Shown: positions 16,171 through 24,351 of the stretch, one piece after another
Layout of the letters: each line of letters starts with the position of its first letter
Numbering within the stretch: the stretch's first letter is position 1
DNA from: an uncultured Eubacteriales bacterium
Lineage (GTDB): Bacteria; Bacillota; Clostridia; Oscillospirales; Oscillospiraceae
Assembly: GCA_902496595.1 (NCBI GenBank)
Contig: CABVBV010000004.1
Span: forward strand, 1 to 44,598
Direction of reading: 5' to 3'
DNA length: 44,598 nt
Notes under the pieces: model-generated
The model's database searches: none
What the model was told of the DNA's origin: nothing
What the model saw: only the letters and a program-made list of their open reading frames with translations
Program-made: the position numbers and the translations under genes

Positions 16171-19167
16171 ATGAAGCAGTATACTGTAACAGGTATGAGC
16201 TGCGCGGCCTGCAGTGCGAGGGTCGAAAAGGCCGTGAACGCCGTTCCAGGCGTCACGAGCTGCTCGGTCAGCCTGCTGACAAATTCAATGGGCGTTGAGG
16301 GCACGGCCTCCAGCGCGGACATTATCAAGGCTGTTGTGGACGCGGGCTACGGCGCGAGCGAGAAGGGCACGGGAACTGAAAAGAAGAGCGCTTCCAGTTC
16401 CATTGCCGAGGCCGAAGCCGCTCTGGAGGATAATGAGACACCGGTGCTGAAGCGTCGCCTCATCTCGTCCGTCGGCTTCCTCATAGTGCTCATGTATTTC
16501 TCCATGGGCGCGATGATGTGGGGCTGGCCGCTGCCGGAGTTCCTGGCCACGAACTACATGGCTCAGGCGCTCATCCAGCTCTATTTGACTGTTATAGTCA
16601 TGATCATCAACAAGAAGTTCTTCATCTCCGGCTTCAAGAGTCTCGCGCACAGGGCGCCGAATATGGACACCCTGGTCGCCCTCGGCTCCTCCGCCGCATT
16701 TGTGTGGAGCTCCTATGCGCTCTTTGAGATGACGACTTACAGCGACCCGATGGATCAGATGCACGTCATGCACACTGAGTTCTATTTCGAGGCCGCGGCA
16801 ATGATACTGACCCTCATCACCGTGGGCAAGATGCTCGAAGCCCGCAGCAAAGGCAAAACCACGGATGCGCTCAAGAGCCTCATGAAGCTCGCGCCCAAGA
16901 CCGCCACGGTCGTTCGGGGCGGGCAGGAAGTCACGGTCGGCGTCGACGAGGTCGAAAAGGGCGAAATCTTCGTCGTCCGTCCGGGCGAGAACATCCCGGT
17001 CGACGGCGTGGTGCTCGAAGGCCACAGCGCCGTGAACGAGAGCGCCCTGACCGGTGAGAGCATCCCGGTCGACAAGGCCGAGGGCGACACTGTCTCCGCC
17101 GCCACTCTCAATCAGAGTGGCTTCATAAAGTGCCGAGCGACCCGCGTCGGCGAGGACACGACCCTCAGCCAGATAATCCAGATGGTCTCCGACGCCGCCG
17201 CGACGAAGGCTCCCATCGCCAAGGTTGCGGACAAGGTCTCCGGCATTTTCGTCCCAACCGTCATAACTATTGCCATCATTACCACCATCGTGTGGCTGCT
17301 CATAGGCCAGAGCTTCGGCTACTCCCTGGCCCGCGGCATCTCCGTCCTTGTCATCAGCTGCCCCTGCGCGCTCGGCCTCGCGACGCCCGTCGCCATCATG
17401 GTCGGCAACGGCATGGGCGCGAAAAACGGCATCCTTTTCAAGACCGCCGCTTCCCTAGAGGAAGCCGGCAAAATGGATATCGTAGCCCTCGACAAGACCG
17501 GAACCATCACCTCCGGCGAGCCGAAGGTCACGGATATCATCCCCGCAAAGGGCGTCGGCGAGGACGAACTGATGAACCTCGCGCTTGCGCTCGAGCAGAA
17601 GAGCGAGCACCCGCTGGCCCGCGCCATCATGCAGCGCGGCGAGGAGCTGGGCATGAAGCCGGACGAGGTCAGCTCCTTCGAGGCCCTGCCGGGCAATGGC
17701 GTCATTGCCAGCATGAACGGTAAGGAGCTTGCAACCGGCAACCACAAGTTCATCGTCACCAAGGCCACCGTTACAGATGATATGCGTGAGAAGGCAGAGC
17801 AGCTCGCCGAGCAGGGCAAGACCCCGTTGTATTTCGCAGAGGACGGCAAGCTCGCCGGCATCATCGCCGTGGCGGACGTCATCAAGGAGGACAGCCCGCG
17901 TGCGGTGCAGGAGCTGCAGAACATGGGTATCCGCGTCGTCATGCTCACCGGCGACAATGAGCGTACCGCGAAGGCCATCGGCGCCCAGGCGGGCGTGGAC
18001 GAGGTCATAGCAGGTGTCCTGCCCGACGGCAAGGAGAGCGTCATCCGCAAGCTCATGAAGCAAGGCAAGGTAGCCATGGTCGGCGACGGCATCAACGATG
18101 CTCCGGCCCTTACGCGTGCAGATATAGGTATCGCCATAGGAGCGGGAACCGACGTCGCCATCGACGCTGCGGACGTCGTGCTCATGAAGAGCCAGCTCTC
18201 GGACGTCCCCGCCGCCATCCGTATGTCCCGCGCCACGCTGCGGAACATACACGAAAATCTGTTCTGGGCCTTCTTCTACAACACCATCGGCATCCCCATA
18301 GCCGCCGGTTGCTTCGTATGGGCGGGCCTGACGCTCAACCCGATGCTGGGCGCCGCCGCGATGAGCCTCAGCTCTTTCTGCGTCGTGTCGAATGCCCTGA
18401 GGCTGAATCTGTTCAAGATGTACAACGCGAGCAAGGATAAGCCCCGCAAGCACAAGGCCGTTCCCTCGGCTGCCGCAGAGGAGGACGAGGAGCTTATAGA
18501 TGTCGCCATGCGCATAGACGGCATGATGTGCGGACACTGCGAGAAGGCCGTCACGGACGCGCTCTCCGCCGTCGAGGGCGTGGAGGACGTCAGCGCCAGC
18601 GCCGAGAAGGGCGTTGCCAAGTTTAAGATCCACCCCGACACCAGTGAACAGGCTCTCAAGGACGCCGTCGCCAGGGCGGGCTACATATTCGTCGGCTTCG
18701 GCGAGAACGTCACTGCCTGCCCCATCACCGGCACGGTCGAGAAGACCATGAAGATCGAGGGCATGATGTGCGAGCACTGCGAGAGAGCCGTCAAGACCGC
18801 TCTTGAAGCCGTCGAGGGCGTCGAGACCGTCACCGCCGACGCGAAGGCTGGCATTGCGACCATACGTCTGCAGCCAGGCACGAGTGAGGACGCCATGAGC
18901 GAGGCCGTGAAAAAGGCCGGTTACGTACCCCACGGTTTTGCTGGCGACGAGCCAGCCGCAAATAGAACCGTGAAGATTGAGGGTATGATGTGTGAGCACT
19001 GTGAGAGGGCCGTCAACGAAGCCATAGGCGCGGTCGAGGGCGTTGTGAGCGTCAAAGCCGACGCCAAGGCGGGCACTGCCGCCGTCATCATGAAGCCGGA
19101 TACGGACGAGGAGGATCTCAAGGTTGCTGTGGCAAAGGCTGGATATGTTTTCCTCGGCATCGAGTGA
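16171..19167 (+). CDS. copA: Copper-exporting P-type ATPase CopA with four metal-binding domains
   Basis: P1B-type ATPase that pumps Cu(I) out of the cytoplasm. An N-terminal heavy-metal-associated (HMA) domain carries CAAC at residues 11-14. The membrane core follows with TGES, the transport site C397-P-C399 (ISCPCALGLATP), the phosphorylated D441KTGT, the SEHPLA nucleotide site and GDGINDAP. The core ends after two last helices near residue 760. Beyond the usual end the chain continues for about 230 residues with three more HMA domains whose CxxC motifs start at Cys787 (CGHC), Cys867 (CEHC) and Cys941 (CEHC). Most CopA proteins are 700-830 residues with HMA domains only at the N-terminus. 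The AGGGAGGGAAAGG stretch precedes the ATG; copZ follows 44 bases downstream. Confidence 0.95.
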   Translation: MKQYTVTGMSCAACSARVEKAVNAVPGVTSCSVSLLTNSMGVEGTASSADIIKAVVDAGYGASEKGTGTEKKSASSSIAEAEAALEDNETPVLKRRLISSVGFLIVLMYFSMGAMMWGWPLPEFLATNYMAQALIQLYLTVIVMIINKKFFISGFKSLAHRAPNMDTLVALGSSAAFVWSSYALFEMTTYSDPMDQMHVMHTEFYFEAAAMILTLITVGKMLEARSKGKTTDALKSLMKLAPKTATVVRGGQEVTVGVDEVEKGEIFVVRPGENIPVDGVVLEGHSAVNESALTGESIPVDKAEGDTVSAATLNQSGFIKCRATRVGEDTTLSQIIQMVSDAAATKAPIAKVADKVSGIFVPTVITIAIITTIVWLLIGQSFGYSLARGISVLVISCPCALGLATPVAIMVGNGMGAKNGILFKTAASLEEAGKMDIVALDKTGTITSGEPKVTDIIPAKGVGEDELMNLALALEQKSEHPLARAIMQRGEELGMKPDEVSSFEALPGNGVIASMNGKELATGNHKFIVTKATVTDDMREKAEQLAEQGKTPLYFAEDGKLAGIIAVADVIKEDSPRAVQELQNMGIRVVMLTGDNERTAKAIGAQAGVDEVIAGVLPDGKESVIRKLMKQGKVAMVGDGINDAPALTRADIGIAIGAGTDVAIDAADVVLMKSQLSDVPAAIRMSRATLRNIHENLFWAFFYNTIGIPIAAGCFVWAGLTLNPMLGAAAMSLSSFCVVSNALRLNLFKMYNASKDKPRKHKAVPSAAAEEDEELIDVAMRIDGMMCGHCEKAVTDALSAVEGVEDVSASAEKGVAKFKIHPDTSEQALKDAVARAGYIFVGFGENVTACPITGTVEKTMKIEGMMCEHCERAVKTALEAVEGVETVTADAKAGIATIRLQPGTSEDAMSEAVKKAGYVPHGFAGDEPAANRTVKIEGMMCEHCERAVNEAIGAVEGVVSVKADAKAGTAAVIMKPDTDEEDLKVAVAKAGYVFLGIE

Positions 19168-19211
19168 TACACCCGGGCCCGGATATAAATGCATTAAGGA
19201 GGAAACTTATA

Positions 19212-19430
19212 ATGAAGAAGCTCATGAAGGTTGAAGGTATGCACTGCGGCGGTTGCTCCGGCCGCCTCAAGAGGACGCTCGAGGCTATTGAAGGCGTTGA
19301 GAGCGCCGAAGCCAGCCACGAGGATGGCACCGCCTCCGTCGTCTGCAATGAAAGCGTTACTGACGAGGTTCTCAAGGCCGCTGTCGAGGGCGCGAACTTC
19401 CAGTTCGTCGGCATCGAGACCGTTGCCTGA
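19212..19430 (+). CDS. copZ: CopZ-like copper chaperone
   Basis: A 72-residue single HMA domain with the metal-binding motif GMHCGGCSGRL and the ferredoxin-like pattern VEGMHC...LEAIEGVESAEA. It should carry Cu(I) to CopA. It closes the csoR-copA operon, and AAGGAGG stands 8 bases before the ATG. The CGGC motif and GRLKRTL helix differ from the CEHC-ERAV units in the CopA tail, so it is not simply a detached copy of those. Confidence 0.9.
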   Translation: MKKLMKVEGMHCGGCSGRLKRTLEAIEGVESAEASHEDGTASVVCNESVTDEVLKAAVEGANFQFVGIETVA

Positions 19431-19512
19431 GCCATAAGAACAGAACCCGCCACTGCGGGCTCTGCTTGCATACCGTACCATGGGCGGCAGGTCATAAACT
19501 GCCGCCCTTCAG

Positions 19513-19545
19513 TTTGTCAAATAAGTCAGAACATACTTTGACAAA
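19513..19545. repeat. Inverted repeat TTTGTCAAA / TTTGACAAA
   Basis: TTTGTCAAA (19513-19521) and TTTGACAAA (19537-19545), extendable by one G/C pair, form an imperfect-loop dyad between the copZ end and the main terminator. Another stem, GGGCGGCAG (19482-19490) with CTGCCGCCC (19499-19507), lies just before it. The three together make a stack of hairpins between the convergent genes. Confidence 0.6.
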
Positions 19546-19547
19546 CC

Positions 19548-19601
19548 GATCGAGGCCTGGCGTTTTAAAGCGCCAGGCCTCGATCAGTTTTACGATTTTT
19601 T
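19548..19601 (+). terminator. Strong terminator of the copper operon
   Basis: A perfect 15-base-pair stem, 19548-19562 with 19571-19585, and an 8-base loop (TTTTAAAG) is followed by AGTTTTACGATTTTTT. It ends the csoR-copA-copZ transcript. The stem also lies just past the convergent glgA stop and may act for that strand as well. Confidence 0.85.
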
Positions 19602-19608
19602 CAGTTAT

Positions 19609-21687
19609 TTACCACTGAGTCAGCTCAAGGTACAGATCCTTGTACTGCCTCGCGGAGTTGGCCCAGGAGACGTCCTTGGCCATGTCGCGCTGGACTACCT
19701 CGTCCCAGTGGTAGCGGTTCGTGAAGTACACCGTCTTGGCGCGGTTGATGGCGTCGAGCAGCAGACCCGCCTCGTAGCGGTCAAAGGTGAAGCCGTTGCC
19801 GTCGCCGGTGAAGTTGTTGTAGGGCTCCACCGTGTCTTTCAGGCCGCCGGTCTCACGCACGATCGGAAGAGTGCCGTAGTGCATGGCGTTAAGCTGGGTA
19901 AGGCCGCAGGGCTCGAACCTCGACGGCACGAGCAGCGCGTCGGAACCGGCGTAAATCCTGTGCGCCCTCGCCTCGTCGTACTGGATGCAGGCGCTGAAAG
20001 TGCCTCGGTTCGTCGCCTCGTACCAGCGGAAAGTGTCCTCATACTGGCTGTCGCCGGTGCCGAGCACGACGACCTGAGTGTTGCCGTCCAGCACCTGCGG
20101 GATGATGCTGCTCACGAGGTCGAGGCCCTTCTGGTTCGTCAGCCTCGAGATGAGGCCGATAACGAACTTGCCCTCGTCTTCCTCGAGGCCCAGCTCGCGC
20201 TGCAGGGCGCGTTTGTTTGCCATCTTGTGCTCGAGCACATTGCCGAGGCCGTAGTTCTCGAAAAGGGCCGGGTCGGTCTCAGGATTCCACATCTCGTAGT
20301 CGATGCCGTTCACTATGCCGCGCAGTTTCCAGCTGTGGTACCTCAGATGGTTCTCCAGCTTCTCGCCATACTCGGGGGTCTGGATCTCATAGGCGTATGT
20401 GCCGCTCACGGTCGTGATGCGGTCGGCGTAGGCGAGACCGCCTTTGAACATATTGGCGTTCACATAGTCCTGCTGCAGAGCGCCCATGTTGAAGACCTCG
20501 TCGGGCAGGCCAGACCAATACTTGATGGTCGGGATATTGTAGATGCCCTGGAACCGAAGGTTGTGGATGGTGAGTATGGACTTGGCGTGGCCCACGGGGC
20601 TGTCCTTGAACAGAGTGCGCAGATAGACCGGCACGAGCGCCGCCTGCCAGTCGTGGCAGTGGACGATGTCGGGTATCCAGTTCATATAGTTGAGCGCGGC
20701 CAGCGCGGCCTTCGAGAAATAGCAGAACTTCGGGATGTCATCCACGAGGTTCAGATAGGGATTGCCGGAGGAGAAGAACTCCTGGTTGTCAATAAAGTCG
20801 TAAACCACGCCGTCGTTCACATACTCCATGATACCGACATAGTAGTTGCGGCCGGTGTTGCCGAGATCCATATAGAACTCGCCGCGGTAGACCATCTTGT
20901 CCTGGTACTCCTGCGGGATGCAGGCGTAGCGGGGCAGTATGACGCGCACATCGCAGTTGAGCCTCGCAAGCTCGCGGGGCAGGGCATACATGACGTCTCC
21001 CAGACCTCCTGTCTTGACGAACGGGTGGCACTCGGAGCCGATAAACGCCACGCTCCTGCGCGGCAGATCGCTCATGACATTCACAGGCTGAACCTCCTCA
21101 ACGACCGGCGACTCCACGACAACGGGCGCCTCTTCAGCAACAGCAGCCTCCTCAACGACCGGGGCGGCCTCCTCAACGACCGGAACGGCCTCTTCAACGA
21201 CCGGGGCGGGCTCTTCGACGACGACCGGGGCAGCCTCTTCGACGACCGGGGCGGTCTCCACCACGGGTGCTGCCTCGACGACGGGAGCAGTCTCCTCGAC
21301 CACGGGGGCGACGTTCTCCACGACGGGAGCGGTCTTCTTGGAAGCGGACAAAGCCTTCTTCGCCGTGCCGGCTGTTTTCTTGGCGGCGGAGGCGGTCTTC
21401 TTCACGGTCTCGGCCTTCTTCTCAGCCTCGGGCTTCTTCTCGGCGGAGGCCTTCTTTGCAGGGGCCTTCTTCTCAGCCGCAGGCTTCTTCTCGGCCTCGG
21501 CCTTCTTCTCGGTCTCGGCCTTCTTCTCGACTTCGGCTTTCTTCTCGGCGGCAGGCTTCTTGGCGGGGGCCTTTTTCGCGGCGGTTTTTTTCTCGGCCTC
21601 GGGCTTCTGCTCCTTGGTCTCCACAGCCGGGGCCTCCTTCAGTTCTGCGGCTTTCTTATCGGCGCTATCTGCATTCTTTCGTGCCAT
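19609..21687 (-). CDS. glgA: Glycogen synthase GlgA with a low-complexity N-terminal extension
   Basis: A GT5 starch/glycogen synthase that transfers glucose from ADP-glucose to a growing alpha-1,4-glucan. The catalytic core occupies the last ~485 residues. It starts with AFIGSECHPFVKTGGLGDVM (the KTGGL substrate motif), has HCHDWQAALVPVYL, and ends with the GT-B donor motif SRFEPCGLTQLNAMHYG and ETGGL. In front is a ~205-residue tail: first Lys/Ala/Glu/Pro repeats (KKAEAEKKPAAEKK), then Pro-Val-Val-Glu-Glu repeats. The ATG at 21687 is used because AAAGGAAGG precedes it; the alternative ATG at 21705 lies before that site. No other glycogen genes are adjacent. The tail resembles histone H1-like or linker repeats and is not needed for GT5 catalysis. 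Long family members usually lack it. Confidence 0.93.
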   Translation of the reverse strand: MARKNADSADKKAAELKEAPAVETKEQKPEAEKKTAAKKAPAKKPAAEKKAEVEKKAETEKKAEAEKKPAAEKKAPAKKASAEKKPEAEKKAETVKKTASAAKKTAGTAKKALSASKKTAPVVENVAPVVEETAPVVEAAPVVETAPVVEEAAPVVVEEPAPVVEEAVPVVEEAAPVVEEAAVAEEAPVVVESPVVEEVQPVNVMSDLPRRSVAFIGSECHPFVKTGGLGDVMYALPRELARLNCDVRVILPRYACIPQEYQDKMVYRGEFYMDLGNTGRNYYVGIMEYVNDGVVYDFIDNQEFFSSGNPYLNLVDDIPKFCYFSKAALAALNYMNWIPDIVHCHDWQAALVPVYLRTLFKDSPVGHAKSILTIHNLRFQGIYNIPTIKYWSGLPDEVFNMGALQQDYVNANMFKGGLAYADRITTVSGTYAYEIQTPEYGEKLENHLRYHSWKLRGIVNGIDYEMWNPETDPALFENYGLGNVLEHKMANKRALQRELGLEEDEGKFVIGLISRLTNQKGLDLVSSIIPQVLDGNTQVVVLGTGDSQYEDTFRWYEATNRGTFSACIQYDEARAHRIYAGSDALLVPSRFEPCGLTQLNAMHYGTLPIVRETGGLKDTVEPYNNFTGDGNGFTFDRYEAGLLLDAINRAKTVYFTNRYHWDEVVQRDMAKDVSWANSARQYKDLYLELTQW
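21083..21330 (-). repeat. Val-Val-Glu-Glu tandem repeats inside glgA
   Basis: A degenerate in-frame tandem repeat of about 18-24 bases, encoding units such as APVVEEAAPVVEE and PVVETAPVVEE. It forms the acidic half of the N-terminal tail of the glycogen synthase and could change length by slippage. Confidence 0.8.
21340..21660 (-). repeat. Lysine/alanine/glutamate tandem repeats inside glgA
   Basis: Degenerate repeats encoding units such as EKKAEAEKKPAAEKK and KKAPAKKASAEKK. This basic half of the tail is positively charged and predicted to be disordered or helical. The pattern resembles histone H1-like proteins and PAKKA tails. Confidence 0.8.
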
Positions 21688-22041
21688 GATGAACCTTCCT
21701 TTCATCTGTTGGTGATCGGCGCGGCTCTCGTGCCGTCTCGAATGGCGGCTGTCTGTATATGTGCGGCGCAGCCTAGCCTACGGCGGCAGAGTCCTCTGCT
21801 TTGAACCGGGCTTTCGGCTGCGCCCTCATGAGAGAGCGCGTCCCTTTTCCGGGAGTGGAACAAACTTCTTGCTAATCCATATTCTTGTCTCCCGGCCGCT
21901 CCAAGTATACAGCTATGTGAGCCGAAAAGCCACAGGAATCGCGTCAGTATCGTCCGTTTTATTTACACTGATGACCGATATATGCCATATTCGGCATATC
22001 ATTTGCATTCCAACGGCCAGAGCCGGAAAACCCTGATAACA
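21688..22041 (-). promoter_or_regulatory. Structured leader and candidate promoter upstream of glgA
   Basis: A 354-base gap without a gene between amrS and glgA. On the minus strand TATACT (21909-21904) is a candidate -10 with only a weak -35. The leader after it contains GGCGCAGCC (21816-21824 on the minus strand) pairing with GGCTGCGCC (21765-21773), which encloses the tight hairpin GCAGAG-GA-CTCTGC (21786-21799). Upstream of the -10 lies the dyad ATATGCC (21980-21986) / GGCATAT (21993-21999), a possible operator. I cannot match the structure to a known riboswitch class. Confidence 0.4.
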
Positions 22042-22866
22042 TCAGCAGTTTCCCGTATAGACGTATCTGAGTTTTTCCCTTGCGAGCCCGGCGAGCCGGT
22101 AGACGGTGTCCACAGGAGTGGCCGGCAGGTCGCTCATGAGGTGCCTGGGGAAAAAGCGGGAGATGTGCAGCGGGATATCCGGGCTGAGTGAGGCCAGCCA
22201 GCCGGAGAGTTCGCGCATCTCCGGCTCTCCGTCGTTGCAGCCGGGCACTACCAGGGTCGTGACCTCGACGTGGCAGACTCCTGCGGCCAAGGCAATCGAG
22301 CGTTTCACAGCCTCGAGCTCGCCGCCGAGGCGTCTGTACCAGGCCCCGGTGAAGCCTTTGAGGTCAATGTTCACGGCGTCGATGAGCGGCAGGAGCTCCA
22401 GCCACGGGCCCTCGTTTATCGTTCCGTTTGTTACCAGCACGTTGTACATTCCGGCTTCGCGCACCAGTTTTGCGCAGTCGCGCACGAACTCGTAGCCGAC
22501 CAGGGGCTCGTTATAGGTATAGGCAAGGCCCAGGTTCCCGCGTGGACGCAGAGCCAAGGCAAGGCCGACGAGGGATTCGGGCGCATAGTCCTTTGTGGGG
22601 AACTCGGCGCCGGACATGGAGATCTCCGAGTTCTGGCAGAACGGGCAGCGCAGGTTGCAGCCGAAGCTGCCCAAGGAGAGCACCAGGCCTCCGGGGTGAA
22701 AGCGCCTGAGCGGTTTCTTTTCGACAGGGTCGAGAGCAAGCGAGGTGAGCCGCCCATAATTGAGAGGCACGACCCTGCCTCCCTGATTTGCTCGTGCGCG
22801 GCAGAACCCTGTCTGGCCCTCATCCAGCAGGCAGCGCCGAAAGCAGATATCGCAGTTCGCTTTCAT
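22042..22866 (-). CDS. amrS: AmmeMemoRadiSam system radical SAM enzyme AmrS
   Basis: A radical S-adenosylmethionine enzyme of unknown reaction, the partner of Memo-like and AMMECR1-like proteins in bacteria and archaea. The [4Fe-4S] motif is GCNLRCPFC with Cys70, Cys74 and Cys77. An N-terminal cysteine set (CDICFRRC and GFCRAR) is typical of the AmrS/PflA-like branch. Further family marks are YTYNEPLVGYEFV and NIDLKGF. The length of 274 residues is normal. The ATG overlaps the stop of the upstream Memo/AMMECR1 gene (ATGA), so the two are translated together, which supports a shared function. Confidence 0.93.
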   Translation of the reverse strand: MKANCDICFRRCLLDEGQTGFCRARANQGGRVVPLNYGRLTSLALDPVEKKPLRRFHPGGLVLSLGSFGCNLRCPFCQNSEISMSGAEFPTKDYAPESLVGLALALRPRGNLGLAYTYNEPLVGYEFVRDCAKLVREAGMYNVLVTNGTINEGPWLELLPLIDAVNIDLKGFTGAWYRRLGGELEAVKRSIALAAGVCHVEVTTLVVPGCNDGEPEMRELSGWLASLSPDIPLHISRFFPRHLMSDLPATPVDTVYRLAGLAREKLRYVYTGNC

Positions 22867-24251
22867 ATGTGGCGCACCACCTTGAAACGCTCTATCCTGT
22901 ACGGCTCGTCCCCGCGTATGCCGCCCTTCTTCAGCGCGATCTCAAGCTGCTCGGACACGGTATCAACGCCGTCAAGATCGGGAAGCAGCAGGCCCCTGCG
23001 CCGCCCGCGTGAGACTATGACGCCATAGAGCTTTGGATCCAGCTCGTCTGTGGAGTTCACAGGTTCCGGGCTCCCCAGCACGTCCACACTGTACTCGAGC
23101 CGCTCCAGCTCGCCTGCCTGCACCGGAGGAAATCGCGGATCGCGTGTGCCTGCCGACACGGCGTTGTCCACGATCTCGAGGGCGAGGTTCGCTTTTACAG
23201 CCGAGATTGTACCTATGCAGCCTCTCAGGCGTCCGTCCATATGCAGCGATACGAAAGCCCCCGCGGACGTGCCCGTCAGTTCTTCCGGCAGACCGTCCGG
23301 GAGCTTGTCGAGCGGACGACTTGTGCGCACATAAGTCTCGAGCGAGAGCCGGGCAAGGCGCACCCAGGCGTCCTCTCCTCTCCTGCGCTCCTCGATGCGC
23401 CTGCGCATTTCGAGCTCATAGGCCCCGGCGAAGCTCCGGCGCGGGTCGAGCCCTGAAGCCTTGAAGATCGCCACGGCGTAGCCGACGCCAAAGGTGCCCT
23501 CGTGGCTCAAGAGCTTGGGCTCGACCGCCAGCCCGTCCAACGCTCCGGCCATCATCTGGAAAGAGCGCAGGCCGCACTCCGCCGCCCGCTCGCTGAGCGA
23601 GGGGTCAAGGGTGAGAAATCTGAGGAAGTCCCCATCTGCCATCGCCTGCGTCACCTGCTCGTCGAACACCGGGCCTTCTGGAGCGAAACCGTAAGGCCCG
23701 TCGGGTCTCAACTTGTGCGATAGGTCGCCGCTCGCAAGGAAGACCGCCCTGCGCCCCAGCTCCTCCGCAGCCTTCGCCGCGCAAATCCCCAACCGGTAGT
23801 GCTCCAGCGGAGAGAAGCCGGAGAGCCCCATTCTAACTATCGGACAATCCAGCCCCGCTTTTCGCAGAAAATACAGGGGTATGAGAACCCCGTGGTCGAG
23901 CTTCGCATCCCTCTGACCGAGCGTCCCGGCCTCGAGTCCGGCGTCACGGGCCTTTCGGATTATCGCGTCGCGGAGCTCGGCGTCGTAATCGGCCTCGATG
24001 CGCAGCCCCGGTGCGGAAAAGGCGGACATATCTCCACGCGCACGTTCCCCGGGAGATATGTGAAAATAGTCGCTGTACATCACAGTATGAGGAGAGGCGA
24101 CGATGAGCACCTCCGGCTCCCAGCCCGCGACTTCTTTCGCCGCCAGACACATAGCGTTCCAGGTAACAGAGAGCTCACGCTCCCGGCCTCTCCCGACTTC
24201 GGGCAGCAGCACGGGAGGATGCGGGGTGAGCAGCGCTCCGAGCATCGGCAT
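22863..24251 (-). CDS. Fused Memo-like and AMMECR1-like protein (AmmeMemoRadiSam proteins B and A)
   Basis: A two-domain protein. The N-terminal half (~1-265) is a Memo-like class III dioxygenase-fold domain: LTPHPPVLLPEVGRG at the start, LIVASPHTVMYSDYFHI and FLASGDLSHKL, with histidines placed as in the LigB superfamily. The C-terminal half (~280-462) is an AMMECR1 domain with the signature GRLRGCIGTI and DPRFPPV. In many genomes the two are separate genes next to amrS; here they form one chain. The ATG at 24251 follows AAAGGAGCG; the longer frame back to 24419 would run through the promoter and has no ribosome site. The molecular function of the system is not known to me beyond the radical SAM link. 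Confidence 0.92.
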   Translation of the reverse strand: MPMLGALLTPHPPVLLPEVGRGRERELSVTWNAMCLAAKEVAGWEPEVLIVASPHTVMYSDYFHISPGERARGDMSAFSAPGLRIEADYDAELRDAIIRKARDAGLEAGTLGQRDAKLDHGVLIPLYFLRKAGLDCPIVRMGLSGFSPLEHYRLGICAAKAAEELGRRAVFLASGDLSHKLRPDGPYGFAPEGPVFDEQVTQAMADGDFLRFLTLDPSLSERAAECGLRSFQMMAGALDGLAVEPKLLSHEGTFGVGYAVAIFKASGLDPRRSFAGAYELEMRRRIEERRRGEDAWVRLARLSLETYVRTSRPLDKLPDGLPEELTGTSAGAFVSLHMDGRLRGCIGTISAVKANLALEIVDNAVSAGTRDPRFPPVQAGELERLEYSVDVLGSPEPVNSTDELDPKLYGVIVSRGRRRGLLLPDLDGVDTVSEQLEIALKKGGIRGDEPYRIERFKVVRHI

Positions 24252-24285
24252 TGCTATCGCTCCTTTCAATTCCATTTCCATTTCA

Positions 24286-24313
24286 AGTATATCACAGCCG
24301 CCCCCGATTGAAA
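24286..24313 (-). promoter_or_regulatory. Promoter of the Memo/AMMECR1-amrS operon
   Basis: On the minus strand the extended -10 TGATATACT (24294-24286) is preceded at 16 bases by TTTCAA (24313-24308). It lies 35 bases before the ATG chosen for the Memo fusion gene and back to back with the promoter of the aminotransferase. Confidence 0.5.
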
Positions 24314-24351
24314 GCAATTTCTCAAAATCAGGGCCAAAATCCAGAAAAAAC

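Noticed and set aside
17455..19194. Minus-strand open frame of 579 codons, antisense to copA
   Set aside because: Shadow of the GC-rich copA gene; no start signals and no domain pattern.
21083..21660. Regular repeats suggesting a CRISPR array or minisatellite
   Set aside because: The repeats are degenerate, in frame and code for the GlgA tail; there are no unique spacers or direct repeats of CRISPR size.
19708..21804. Plus-strand open frame of 698 codons, antisense to glgA
   Set aside because: Composition-driven shadow: codons ending in G or C on the minus strand keep this frame open. It lacks a ribosome site and recognisable domains, while the minus-strand GlgA motifs are clear.
21980..21999. 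ATATGCC/GGCATAT dyad as a recombination attachment site
   Set aside because: There is no integrase, duplicated flank or tRNA nearby; an operator or chance dyad is simpler.
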